Source: Maribacter litopenaei (lineage in GTDB: Bacteria; Bacteroidota; Bacteroidia; Flavobacteriales; Flavobacteriaceae). Taken from it: a DNA stretch of 64,000 bases. The translations under genes and the position numbers were made by a program. The DNA lies in the NCBI RefSeq assembly GCF_025244665.1, contig NZ_CP104205.1, forward strand, positions 3,221,001-3,285,000. The letters are read 5' to 3'. Below the pieces are notes generated by a model. It searched no databases, had not been told where the DNA came from, and saw only the letters and a program-made list of their open reading frames with translations. This document shows, in pieces, positions 9,824-21,977 of the stretch (positions are counted from its first letter, which is position 1; every line of letters starts with the position of its first letter).

Positions 9824-12800
9824 ATGAAGGTTCACTATTCCCTTGCATTACAGCTTTGCACCATACTATTGCTCAATGGAGCTATGTCAAGTTGTAAAAA
9901 AAAGGGGTTTCAAGAACCAAGTCCATTGTTTGTTTTACGAGATAGCTCAATAGGTATTTCTTTCGAAAATGAATTGATCTATGATGAACAGTTCAACCCG
10001 TACCTGTATCGCAATTTTTATAATGGTGGAGGTGTTGCATTAGGTGATATTAATAATGATGGCCTAGTGGATGTTTATTTTACTGGCAACATGGTCGATA
10101 ATAAACTATTTCTAAACAAGGGCAATTGGGAATTTGAAGATATAACAAATAAAGCGGGTGTAGCATGTCCAAAAGTTTGGTCAACTGGAGCAACATTTGC
10201 GGATGTTAACAATGATGGTCTTACTGGATCTTTATGTCTGTAAGGCAGGCAAACCGGAAGGACCTAATAGGTACAACGAACTTTTTATAAATAATGGCGA
10301 CCTTACCTTTACCGAATCTTCTAAGGAATATGGTCTCGGACATTCAGGGACTATCCGTTCATTCCGCCTTTTTTGACTACGACAAGGACGGTGACCTCGA
10401 TGTTTATATTCTAAACAACTCACTACGTTCTATTGGTGGTTTTGATTTGAAAAAGGACTTACGAAAAATTCCGAGATGAAAACGGTAATAAGTTTTTACG
10501 AAACGATAATGGCAAATTTACGGATGTTACCACTGAAGTCGGTATTTTCTCCAGCAAAATAGGCTTTGGACTTGGTATTACCCTAGGTGATTTCAACAAT
10601 GATAATTGGACAGATATTTTCATTTCCAATGATTTCTTTGAACGAGACTATCTCTACATCAACGACACCCGCGGTGGCTTTAGGGAGAATTTAGAAAAAT
10701 ACTTTGAATCCATCTCAATGGGATCCATGGGTGCAGATTTGGGTGATTTAGACAACGATATGTTGCCCGACCTTATAGTAACAGAAATGTTACCTGCCAC
10801 AGAAGAACGAAAAAAAACAAAAACCTTGTTTGAATCTTGGGACAAACAACAACTGGCCGTAAAGGAAGGTTATTTCAATCAGTATGCGAGAAATGCGCTT
10901 CAGCGTAATCTTGGTAATGGGTCCTTTCTAGAAGTAAGTAGGCAAGCCAGTGTATCAGGAACTGAATGGAGCTGGGGTGCACTCATTTTTGATATGGACA
11001 ATGACGGTTTTAAAGACATTTTTGTCAGCAACGGTATTTTCAAAGATTTGTTGGATCGTGACTATTTGGCTTATGACGCAAATGAAGAGAAAATAAGAAA
11101 CCGCATAGCACAACAAGAAAAAAATGTCATTACTACGCTTATAGATGCAATGCCTTCCCAGGCTGTTCCTAATGCGGTATTTCACAATAAAGGGAACTTC
11201 AACTTTGAAAATACCGCGAAAAATTGGGGCTTAGGCACCCCAAGTTTCAGTAATGGGAGTGCCTTTGGAGATTTGGATAATGATGGGGACCTTGATCTAG
11301 TGGTGAACAATGTAAATATGCCGTCGTTCATTTATGAAAACACTACTGATACCTTAAAAAATCGAAGCATCCGAGATAGACCTTATGGATAACCAAGTAA
11401 AAGCAATTGGTGCAAAGGCATTGATAAAATCCAACGGCAAAGTGGTGGGGTATGGTGAGAATTTTGTTTCCAGGGGGTTTCAAAGTAGTATACCTTATGG
11501 AATTCATTTTGGAGTTGACAGTTTACTTGAAATTGACACCTTGATTATAACTTGGCCTAACAATGCCATTAGTAAACATTCCAATTTAAAAACCAATCAA
11601 AAGTATACTTTTAACCAACCAAGTTCTGATTCTGAACCTAGCGAATCCCAATTTAAATCGGTAAAGTATCCAGCCATTCTAAACAAAATTGACCCACTGT
11701 TTATTTTTGACCACAAAGAAAATAGGTATATCGATTTTGACAATGAAAGGCTGTTGACTCATATGAGCAGCAACGAGGGGCCGGCATTGGCGATTGAGGA
11801 TATAAATGGGGACGGCAAACCGATTTTTTTATAGGTGGCGCAAAAAATCAATCCGGAAAAATTTTCATATCGAAAAAGGATGGCTATAGGGAAAACGATA
11901 ATCCTTTTATAGATGATGCCATTTCGGAAGATACAGACGCCCTATTTTTTGATGGAGACGGAGACGGGGATTTTGATTTATATGTTTGCCATGGTGGCAA
12001 GGCATTTTCGCCCTATTCCATCGATCTCAATGATGCCTACTACATTAACAATGGTACTACCTTTATCAAAGCTCCTAACTCGCCAAATTTTAACAGGACC
12101 ATGAGCTCATCTGTAGTGACATCTTCGGATTTTGACAATGATGGAGATAATGACCTATTCGTTGGAGAACGCTTTAAAACAAATTTGTATGGCCTCCCTG
12201 TATCAGGCTATATACTAGAAAATGACGGGAAGGGAAATTTCACCGCACAAGAAAATCCCTTATTCAAGGATTTAGGTATGATTACCGATGCAAAATGGAA
12301 TGATATCAACAAAGACGGCTGGGAAGACCTAATTATTGTTGGCGAATGGATGCCAATTAAGGTATTTATAAACAACCAAGGCGTTTTTGAAGACCATAGT
12401 GCCAATTATGGACTTGAAGAAAGTTCAGGCCTTTGGAAAACTGTTGAACTCAAGGACATTGATGGAGATGGAGATACTGATATTATATCCGGGAACATAG
12501 GACAAAACGCCTTTTATGAAGGAAAAATGAAAATGTTTATTGCCGATTTTGATGGCAATGGTTTTCAAGAACAATTGATATGTAAAGAAAGGGATGGAAA
12601 ATACTACCCCATAGCAGATAAAGATGAATTAATCTCGCAAATACCTTCACTCAAAAAGAAGTTTTTATATTATAAAGACTACGCACGAGCCGATATATCA
12701 TCGATTTTTTCAGAGGAACAAATTAAAAATACCTATGCCGCTGAAATTGATATGGTAGAAAGTACTGTTTTTATTAATGAAAATGGCAAGTTCACAGCTA

Positions 12801-13120
12801 AGGCACTTCCTGATGAAATACAGTACGCACCCATATATTCCATTGCAATGGAGGACATAAACAATGACGGCCATCAAGACATTTTTCTTGGAGGAAATCA
12901 ATTTATGGTAAAACCTCAGTTCGGCAGATATGATGCCTCAAAAGGATGGGCTATCTTTGGGCCTTTCACTTTAGAAAATACTCAAAAGGATGTAATTCCC
13001 TTATTTATAGATGGGCAAATACGTGCTATGACATGGATCGATTTCGAAGGAAAAAAGATATTAACGATTGGAAAAAATAATGAAGAAGTTCTTTTCTATG
13101 CATTCAAAAATAATTTTTAG
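9824..13120 (+). CDS. VCBS/FG-GAP repeat lipoprotein with ASPIC/UnbV domain (copy A)
   Basis: About 1098 residues after joining frames. From ATG 9824 there is a lipoprotein signal (LLLNGAMSSC); an in-frame ATG at 9788 is less likely given the promoter at 9776. The body carries many calcium-binding loops of the form DxNxDGxxD (DINNDGLVDVYF, DYDKDGDLDVYIL, DMDNDGFKDIFV, DLDNDGDLDLVV), expected of FG-GAP/VCBS beta-propeller blades. A central ASPIC/UnbV domain follows (RGFQSSIPYGIHFG...IITWPNN), then a second propeller set. Five lesions interrupt it: 10223-10227, 10344-10350, 10471-10478, 11371-11377 and 11820-11824. All resolve to CCGG, restoring for example DGLPDLYV and GKPDFFIGG. Copies B and C are paralogues. 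It is probably surface-exposed; substrate binding or adhesion is inferred and the function is unknown. Confidence 0.85.
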
Positions 13121-13688
13121 AATAGGTATCCCCTTTCTTTTACTATGTTTATTGAGCTGTTCAGGTTCGGAATATACAAACCTCATTGAACGGGAAATGT
13201 CTAAGGGTATAATTCATGACTCCATACTATTTAATTTGAAATTCGGTCAGCACAGACAAGAGTTTTTTCGTGCTTGTTGGCAACTTAACCAACAAGGATT
13301 GGTCTCAAATGGGCCGGAAAATGAATCTGTAAAGTATAAATTACCCTTAAATGAGAATGATTCTTTGGAGTCTGAAATTACCCTACTTTTCTTTGGTGAT
13401 TTTAATAATGAAAAAATTATGACGGGATTGGATTTGCAATTTTTTTATAGTGCATGGTCTATATGGAACAAAAAATTACAATCAGACAAATTGATTCCGG
13501 TCGTCATGGATACCTTAAAAAAATGGTACCCTGGGAATGATTTCATAAAAGTGCCTATAGAAAAGGACAGTACCCACCTATTCGTAAAAGTGGATGGTAA
13601 TCGAAGAATAGTGATAAGGCCCTTGGACGACAATCGTATCGTTAAGGCAAAAATAGACGACCTTAGATATGTGTTGGATGAAAAGTAA
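13080..13688 (+). CDS. Small lipoprotein of unknown function between VCBS copies A and B
   Basis: About 202 residues, intact, not recognised. The start at 13080 overlaps the end of copy A by about 40 bases (an alternative ATG at 13098 overlaps by 22), a sign of translational coupling. A hydrophobic stretch followed by LLLCLLSCSGS is a lipoprotein signal. The rest is soluble and mixed alpha/beta in appearance (IHDSILFNLKFGQHRQEFFRACWQLNQQG, TLKKWYPGN, KVDGNRRIVIRPLDDNRIV). Its stop lies 5 bases before the copy B start at 13693. Position suggests it works with the UnbV/VCBS proteins; no enzymatic motif was seen. Confidence 0.75.
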   Translation: MKKFFSMHSKIIFRIGIPFLLLCLLSCSGSEYTNLIEREMSKGIIHDSILFNLKFGQHRQEFFRACWQLNQQGLVSNGPENESVKYKLPLNENDSLESEITLLFFGDFNNEKIMTGLDLQFFYSAWSIWNKKLQSDKLIPVVMDTLKKWYPGNDFIKVPIEKDSTHLFVKVDGNRRIVIRPLDDNRIVKAKIDDLRYVLDEK

Positions 13689-13692
13689 AGAC

Positions 13693-16600
13693 ATGATGTT
13701 GGCTAAAATAATAAGAAGAATAGGGTTCTTAACTTTTTTGCTATTGTTCCTTTCCTCTTGTAAAGACAAAACCAGTGAACCTTCAAAACCTGAGGCTCAA
13801 ACGGTCTTTAAACTACTTTCTGCCCAAAGCACTGGGATTGATTTCATAAACGATTTGAAATATGACCAAGAATTCAATGTATACAAATACCGTAATTATT
13901 ATAATGGTGGTGGAGTAGCTATTGGTGATATAAACAACGATGGTTTACCAGATGTATATTTTATAGCAAACCAAAAAGAGAATAAGTTGTACCTGAATAA
14001 AGGCAATCTCCAGTTTGAGGATGTTACTGAACAAGCCAAAGTTGGAGGTACAAGACCTTGGTCTACCGGAGTAAGTATGGTAGACATTAATGCCGATGGT
14101 TATCTTGACATTTACGTTTGCAACTCAGGTGACCTGAATGGTGAAAACAAACAGAATGAACTCTTCATCAACCAGCAGGACGGTACTTTCAAAGAAATGG
14201 CGGCCGACTATAACCTAGACGACAAGGGCTTTTCCACGCACGCCTCTTTCTTTGATTTTGATAAGGATGGGGATTTGGATGTATACATACTTAATAATTC
14301 ATACAAGGCAATCGGGGGATTTGACCTAAAAAAGAATGAACGTAATAAACGAGATATCCTTGGGGGCGATAAACTAATGGAAAATGTGGATGGAAAGTTT
14401 GTAGACATAAGTGAAAAAGCCGGTATTTATGGAAGTGTCATCGGATTTGGACTTGGGGTTACTGTTGGCGATGTGAACAATGATGGTTGGGAGGATATTT
14501 ATGTATCCAATGATTTTTTTGAACGTGATTATCTATACATCAATAACCAAGATGGTACGTTTACCGAATCCCTTGAAAATGAAATAACCGCTACGAGCGT
14601 AGCTTCTATGGGGGCGGATATGGCCGATATAAACAATGATGGCTATAATGACATATTCGTTACGGAAATGCTCCCATCAGAATATGAAAGGTTAAAAACC
14701 GTAACCACATTTGAAGATTGGAACAAATACCAATTAAACCTAAACAGTGGATATTATCATCAGTTTACCAGGAACACCTTTCAACTCAACAATGCAGACA
14801 ATACCTTTAGCGAAATTGGTAGATTAAGTGGTGTGGAAGCCTCCGATTGGAGCTGGGGAGCCTTGATATTTGATATGGATCATGATGGGCTAAAAGATCT
14901 TTTTATAGCAAATGGAGTCTATCAGGATTTGACAGACCAGGATTATCTTACCTACATTTCGAATACCGAGATCCTGAAATCGATGATTACAACTGATTCG
15001 GTGAACTATGCCAAACTAATAGAGCTCATTCCTTCTAATAAAGTCGAAAATCATGCCTATAAAAATCTTGGCAATTTAAAATTCGAAAAATTCGCAGTAT
15101 CGGGCTTACTGGTGGAGAGTTTTTCAAATGGCTCAGCCTATGGAGACCTTGATAATGATGGAGATTTGGACTTAATTGTGAACAACCTCAACATGGAATC
15201 CTTTGTATATGAAAACACCACAATGGATACCAAAAAATCAAACTATCTCAAATTCGATTTACGCGGTGAAGGAAAAAATACCCAAGCCATAGGTTCTAAA
15301 ATAATGGTGCTACCATATAATATTTCTGTGGAAAATCAACCGGTGAGAGGTTTTCAGTCAAGTATGGACATAAGACCAAATATAGGATTGCCAAACGACC
15401 AAAATGTTTCAGTTCATATACTGTGGCCATCCGGCAAAAAGACCATTCTAGAAGACATCAAGGTGAACCGGAGCCTTGTTCTTTATGAAAAAGATGCAAA
15501 AAAGACTGTTTTAGAGGAACCAGGTTCAGAAGCTAAATTGTTCAAAAAAGTGAATGGCTTATTGGACTATGTACATCAAGAAAATCGCTTTGTTGATTTT
15601 GACAGGGATCGTTTACTAAATCATATGGTGAGTACCGAAGGATCTAAAATGGCTTTTGGTGATGTAAATGGAGATGGAAGGGAAGATTTATTTATTGGGG
15701 GTTCCAAAGGGAATACACCCAGTCTTTTTATGAATACCCGTAATGGCTACGTTCTAAAAAAGTCAACGGATTTTGACCGAATAAAAATTCCGAAGATATG
15801 GAAAGTGTGTTTTTCGATGCGGACGGGGATAACGACCTAGACTTGTACGTATGCAGTGGTGGGGTGGAATATTCTCAATACTCAACGGATTTTCTAGATA
15901 GATTATACATCAACGATGGTCAAGGTAATTTTCAACTTTCCAATCAACAACTTCCGGTAAAAAACACTTTTCATAGCTCCTCTACAGTTGCAGTTTCAGA
16001 TATTGACATGGATGGTGATTTAGACATATTCGTTGGTGAACGCATGGTACCTCTAAAGTATGGTATGGCTTGCTCCGGCTTTTTATTGGAAAATGATGGA
16101 AAAGGTAATTTTACTGACATTACAAAAACTTCGGCCAATGAACTTCAAGAAATAGGTATGATAACGTCGGCCCTTTTTCAAGATCTTGATGATGACGGGG
16201 ACGACGATTTACTAATTGTTGGTGAGTTTATGGGCGTCGAAATTTTCACAAACGAATCCGGAAAGTTTGTACGAAAAAAGGATAATTCCTTAAGAGATTT
16301 AAAAGGTTGGTGGAATACTATAGTACCTAGTGATCTGGATGGGGATGGCGACATTGATTTTGTTGTAGGAAACCATGGCCTCAACAGTCGATTCAAAGCT
16401 AGCAAAGATCAACCTATCACCCTGTATTCTGAAGACTTCGACGGTAATGGATTTATTGACCCAATACTCACTTTTCGTAGTGACAACGGCCAAGACTATC
16501 CATATGCCCTTAGACATGATTTAATAGAGCAAATCAAGGCAGTAACCAAAAAATATCCAGATTATGAGTCCTTTAAAAATGCTTCGATAGACGATATTTT

Positions 16601-16997
16601 TTCATCTGAAACATTAAAAAATGCCGGAACCTTAAAGGCCAATACCCTTGAATCAGTACTATTGGAAAACAAAGGAAATTTCGTTTTTGAAGTTAAACCA
16701 CTTCCCATCATGGCCCAGTTTTCAACGATTTATGCCATCGCGACGGATGATTTTGATGGAGATGGGGACCAAGACATTGTGCTAGGTGGAAACCTATACA
16801 ACGTAAAGCCCGAAGTAGGGCGCTATGACGCATCCTACGGCGTGTTTTTGGAAAACCAAGGAGGTTTGGAATTTGATGCTCCTAAAAATGGAAAAGGTTT
16901 CAAGATCAAAGGTGAAGTTAGGGATATGGACATTACCGATCAGAAGCTATATGTAAGCAGAAATCGCGACTCAATAGCTGTATTTAAATTCAATTGA
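13693..16997 (+). CDS. VCBS/FG-GAP repeat lipoprotein with ASPIC/UnbV domain (copy B)
   Basis: About 1101 residues. Several in-frame ATGs (13669, 13678, 13693) precede the signal; 13693 avoids overlapping the previous gene and gives a lipobox at LLLFLSSC. Layout mirrors copy A: YNGGGVAIGDINNDGLPDVYF near the N terminus, repeated DxDxDGDxD loops, a central UnbV domain (VRGFQSSMDIRPNIGLPN...ILWPSGKK), then a second repeat set (DVNGDGREDLFIGG, DLDGDGDIDFVVGNHGLN). A single lesion at 15790-15797 reads CCGAAG for CCGGAAG and restores IPEDMESVFFDADGDNDLD. The stop overlaps the copy C start (TGATG). Function unknown, probably calcium-stabilised and surface-exposed. Confidence 0.85.
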
Positions 16998-19900
16998 TGA
17001 AAATTAATCCCCTAATACTAACAACTACACTTCTATTTCTAGCTTGTACCAACAAGGCTGAAAGAAATGCCTCTCTTGAAAAGGCTCCCATTTATTTCAA
17101 TGAAGTACCAGCGGATAGTAGTGGAATCGATTTTTCCAATGACCTCCAGGATACGGAAGATTTAAACATCATAGAATACTTGTACTATTATAACGGTGGT
17201 GGCGTGGCTATTGGGGACATTAATAATGATGGTCTAGAGGATATCTACTTAACCGCAAACCGGAAGCCTGACCGCCTTTATTTGAATTTAGGTGATTTAA
17301 AATTCCAGGATATTTCTCTCGGATGCCGGTTTACTTATGGATTCAAGTTGGTCTACAGGGGTAACTATGACCGATATCAATAATGACGGTTTTTTGGATA
17401 TCTATGTTTGCAAGGTAGGCGATTATAAAAGTCTTAAATCCCATAATTTAGTCTATCTTAACAACGGTGATTCCACATTTAAAGAGGTATCTAAGGAATA
17501 TGGGCTTGACTTTTCAGGTTTTTCCACCCAAGCTGCTTTTTTAGATTACGATAGCGATGGGGATATGGATATGTATCTATTGAACCACTCCATCCATACT
17601 ACTAGAAGTTATGGCAACATTTCCTTGCGACAACAGAAGGATTCCTTGGCCGGTGATCGATTTTATGAGAATAAGTTGAATGAAGGGGAAACGTTTTTTG
17701 CAGATGTAACCGATGCCAGTGGCATTTATAGCAGCGCACTGGGTTATGGTCCGGCGATTAGTGTTTCCGACATAAACAATGACGGGCTTCCGGATATCTA
17801 TGTGGGTAATGATTTCCATGAAAATGATTATCTCTATATTAACCAAGGGGATAAAACCTTTAAAGGAATCCATGGCCGAATCTTTCAACCACACGTCTCG
17901 TTTTACCATGGGTGTTGATATTGCCGATATAAATAATGACCTTCTGCCTGATATATTTTCGCTGGATATGATGCCCTTTGATGCCCAAATCTTTATGAGA
18001 TCAGGTGGTGAGGATTCAGATAAAGTAAGTCAAATCAAAAAAGGGTTTGGATTTGAAGATCAATTTGCAAGAAATACTTTTCAAGTGAATACGGGTCTAG
18101 GTCATTTTGCGGATGTGGCCCTATTGACAAATACCTATGCCACAGATTGGAGTTGGTCACCCTTGGTTCAGGATTTTGACAATGATGGGCAAAATGACAT
18201 CTTCATAACAAACGGTATCTATAAAAGGCCAAACGACCTAGATTATATCAACTATTTGAGCAATATCGACTTCTCAAAATATCAAAGGGATGAACAGAAT
18301 GAAATCGAATCAAAGCTCATTGCGCAAATCCCTACCGTAAATATTCCCAATATCATTTTTAGGAATACTGGAAAACTAAGTTTTGAGCGCCTTTCAGAGA
18401 CTTCGGTCTCAATGCATCTTACTCCAATGGTGCAGCATATTCAGATTTGGACAATGACGGGGATCTTGATCTGATAGTGAACAATATCAATCAAAAGGCA
18501 AGTCTTCCGGAGAATGTAAGTGAACGACATGCGGGTAACAACTATATTTCCTTCAAATTGAATGGAAACGAAGAATATAAAAACCCCCTAGGATCAAAAG
18601 TAATAGTATATTCTGGTGGAAGTCAGTTTGTGAAAGAACTTACAAACGTAAAAGGTTTTCAGTCTTCTTCTACGCACAGACTACATTTTGGATTGGGCAA
18701 TATCAGAGTTACCGATTCTGTTCAAATATATTGGCTGGATGGAAAAGTACAATCCGAAATTGGATTGAGCATCAATCAAGAACATCCCATTACTCGAAAA
18801 TCAAACTTGCCCAAAAGGCCAAGAAAAGAAATACTTCAGAAAGACAATTATGAATTTTTCAATTTCGTCCATTTAGAAAATAACTATCTCGATTACGAAC
18901 GCGAGCGACTTATTCCTGAAAAATTGTCCACCGAGGGTCCTGCTTTGGTAAAGGCGGATTTCAATGGCGATGGCCTCAATGACCTCTTTATTGGTGGGGC
19001 CAAATATCAATCTCCGTCTCTTTATTTTGGGAATAATGATGGTACGTTTTCTGAGGACAAAAATTCAACCCTTCGGAAGGACGCCATTTATGAAGATGTT
19101 GATGCTACCGTTTTAGATATAGAGAATGATGGTGATTTAGACCTGTATGTGATGAGTGGTGGCAATGAACTGGTAGAGGGCAATTCCAATTTGGAAGACC
19201 GTATCTATGTAAATGATGGTACTGGCACCTTTGAACGCCTAAATATTCCCTTAATAAAAACGAATGGCGGCAGTGTTTCTGCGGCGGATTTTGATGGTGA
19301 TGGCTATGATGACCTTTTCATTGGCAATCGTTCTATCCCAGGCGGATATGGACTCTCCCCGGTTAGTTATATTCTAAAAAATGATGGTACCGGAAAATTT
19401 GTAGTTCTACAACAAGAAAGAATCGGTATGGTGACCGATAGTGAATGGGCAGACATTAACGCTGACGGATTATTGGACTTGGTTATAGTTGGCGATTGGA
19501 TGCCAATTACAATACTTATCAATCAGGGGGATTCAAAATTATTGAACGAAACCAAGAACCTTGGATTGGAACATACGAGCGGTATGTGGAACACAGTATC
19601 TGTAACAGATCTTGATAATAATGGCCAACCGGACCTCTTGGTAGGCAATGTAGGAATGAATTACAAGTTCAAAGCCAGTACCGAACGCCCTATTAAATTA
19701 TTTATCGATGATTTTGATGAAAATCAACAACCAGATCCTATCATATTTTATGATTTTTTCGGAAAATATGTGCCTTTTGCCTCTAAGGACAAACTAACCG
19801 AACAACTACCCCATTTAAAAAAGAAGTTCTTAAGCTATACCAAATTTTCCAAAATTAATGGTATCGAGGATTTGACCGGAAAAAAAGAGGAGGAAATTAT

Positions 19901-20255
19901 GAAGACCAAACAGGTACAGGAACTTCGTTCTATGCTCTATCTTAATCCTGGAAATAATATAAAAGGGGTTCCCTTGCCAATTAATGCGCAAATGAGCAGT
20001 ATTCAAGACTTTTATATATCAAAAAACGGAACCGTCTATTATATTGGAAACTTCAAGGGACAAACCAATGAGTTGGGACAAAATATTGAAAATGCTGGAG
20101 GTATATTTTATTTGAATTCCTCTGCGGATTTAATTCATAAAGATTTTCCGGATCTCCCCAAAGGATTAGAGACAAGAAAAATAACACCTATATCTCAAAA
20201 TAAATTCTTGATCTTGGCAAACGATGACCGTTCCTATATCATTCAAGAAAATTGA
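16997..20255 (+). CDS. VCBS/FG-GAP repeat lipoprotein with ASPIC/UnbV domain (copy C)
   Basis: About 1085 residues, starting in the TGATG overlap with copy B. The signal ends TTLLFLAC. The sequence then follows the same plan as A and B: YYYNGGGVAIGDINNDGLEDIYL, several Ca-loop repeats, UnbV domain (VKGFQSSSTHRLHFGLG...IYWLDGKVQ), a second repeat group (DFNGDGLNDLFIGGAK, DFDGDGYDDLFIGN) and a charged C terminus. Three lesions, at 17318-17322, 17862-17866 and 18394-18398, all resolve to TCCGGA and restore continuous repeats, e.g. TFPESMAESFNHTSRF and LSGDFGLNASYSNGAAY. It ends the A-small-B-C run. The 307-base gap after it carries its own promoter, so it is likely the last gene of the transcript. 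Confidence 0.85.
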
Positions 20256-20562
20256 TCATGGTTATAGGTCTAACTAGAAGATTTTATTTCCGCTAAAGAC
20301 TAAACTATAATTGTCCATAGCTAAATAAAAGAATTATGGCTCTATAAGAAAAACTCCAATCTAGCTGTGTCTTTTGATCTAATGAATTTTGAAAAGCAAA
20401 GTCTTTCTACTTATAAAATTTTAAAAAGGCTTAACGAAAGTTTAATGTACCTCTTTAAAACCCAATTTTAACCCTAAAGAATTGAATAGCAGTCAAAATA
20501 ATGTAATTTTGCCTACGCTACGGGAATGCTCCTATTGTAAATAAAACAAAAAGACATAAGAT
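20256..20562. other. Intergenic region before the haloperoxidase-like gene
   Basis: 307 AT-rich bases without a credible gene. The only clear element is the promoter at 20482-20511. No convincing GC hairpin terminator for the preceding VCBS transcript was seen. Confidence 0.5.
20482..20511 (+). promoter_or_regulatory. Bacteroidota-type promoter (TTG-N19-TAnnTTTG)
   Basis: TTG at 20482-20484, 19 bases, then TAATTTTG at 20504-20511. This matches the flavobacterial -33/-7 consensus in both boxes and spacing. It lies 51 bases before the ATG of the haloperoxidase-like gene. Confidence 0.65.
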
Positions 20563-21928
20563 ATGTTCAAGAAAGTTTCGGCCATTTTGCTTATTGTATT
20601 TCTCTTTTCTTGTTCGGAGGAAAAGCCCATAAGCAATGAACCGATCAATGTAACGGCAGAAGATTTACATACCTCCATAGATAAGGTAGTAGAGATTATG
20701 ATACATGATATATTTTCGCCCCCAGTGGCTAGTAGAATATTCGCGTATCCTAATATAGCTGCCTATGAAATAATTGCGCAGGTAAATCCGGAATACAATT
20801 CCTTGGCCGGACAGGTCAATGAACTAACACCAATTCCTGCATTGGATTCCCTCCAAAATGTAAATCCAAATTTGGCGGCTTTGATCGCCCATATGGACAT
20901 TAGCAAACAATTGATTTTCTCTGAGGACAAATTCAACGTATTACAGGATAGTCTCTTTACCAAATGGGAAACAACGAACAAAGTTGAGTTCGAAGCATCA
21001 AAAGCGTATGGAGAAAAAGTTGCCAAGCATATTAAAGGAATGGATGGGTAAGGACAATTACAGCCAAACCCGTACAATGCCCAAGTTTACCGTAGACACG
21101 GACAATCCTGCTAGATGGCAACCCACACCTCCAGCCTATATGGATGGGATTGAGCCCCATTGGAACAAGATCCGTCCGTTTTTCTTAGATTCGGCAGCAC
21201 AGTTCAAGCCTGTGCCTCCGCCAGCATTTTCAATGGACAAAAATTCTCAATTCTACAAGGAGCTTCTAGAGGTATATGAGACCAGCAACAGGATTACCGC
21301 TGTTGGAGACGACTCTGAGGAAGTGGCAATTGCGAAATTTTGGGACTGTAATCCATATGTATCCGTTACTCGTGGGCATTTAATGTTTGCCACCAAAAAA
21401 ATAACACCTGGGGCACATTGGATTGGTATTACGAAAATAGCCTGCCGAAATACCGATAGCGATTTCGTTAAAAGTATCTATGCCTATACAAAGACTTCTA
21501 TGGCCATTGCAGATGCCTTTATAAGTTGTTGGGACGAGAAATACCGTAGCAATCTTATTCGTCCGGAGACATTAATAAATCAGCATATTGACGAAAACTG
21601 GGTGCCCATTTTACAAACACCTCCTTTTCCGGAGTATACCAGTGGACATAGCGTGGTTTCCGGTGCGGCAGCCACGGCTTTGACCGATATTTTTGGGGAC
21701 GACTTTAGTTTTGACGATGATACCGAACTGCCCTATGGCCTTCCCACAAGAAGCTTTACATCTTTCAACAAAGCAGCAGATGAAGCGGCCATTAGTAGAA
21801 TGTACGGTGGCATCCATTACAGGGCCGCAGTAGAAGTAGGTGTGGGACAAGGCAGAAAATTAGGTGCGTTGCTTATCGATAAAATAAAAATGAAAAGCGA
21901 CAATTCCGTTGCTTCAAATCAGGAGTAG
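20563..21928 (+). CDS. Vanadium-dependent haloperoxidase / PAP2-like lipoprotein
   Basis: About 454 residues. A lipoprotein signal (LLIVFLFSC, Cys at ~17) is followed by a mostly helical body. The vanadate/phosphate pocket of the PAP2/haloperoxidase superfamily is visible: KYRSNLIRP (K-x6-RP), PFPEYTSGHS (P/T-SGH) and SRMYGGIHYRAA (SRxxxGxH). The Asp usually four residues after that His is Ala here, so oxidative halogenation versus phosphatase activity cannot be decided. One lesion at 21034-21038 reads TTAAAGGAAT for TTCCGGAAT, the same miscall as in VCBS copy C, restoring KHIPEWMGKDNY. It has its own promoter. Relatives occur in marine Flavobacteriaceae, including the iodo- and bromoperoxidases of Zobellia (family knowledge). 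Confidence 0.82.
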
Positions 21929-21977
21929 TTCCCATTAGATTCGTAAATTCATATGTTCTTATCAAACTTTTTAGTAA

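Noticed and set aside
11913..12104. Small open frame inside VCBS copy A
   Set aside because: It is an out-of-frame shadow; the true frame continues the FG-GAP repeats through this stretch.
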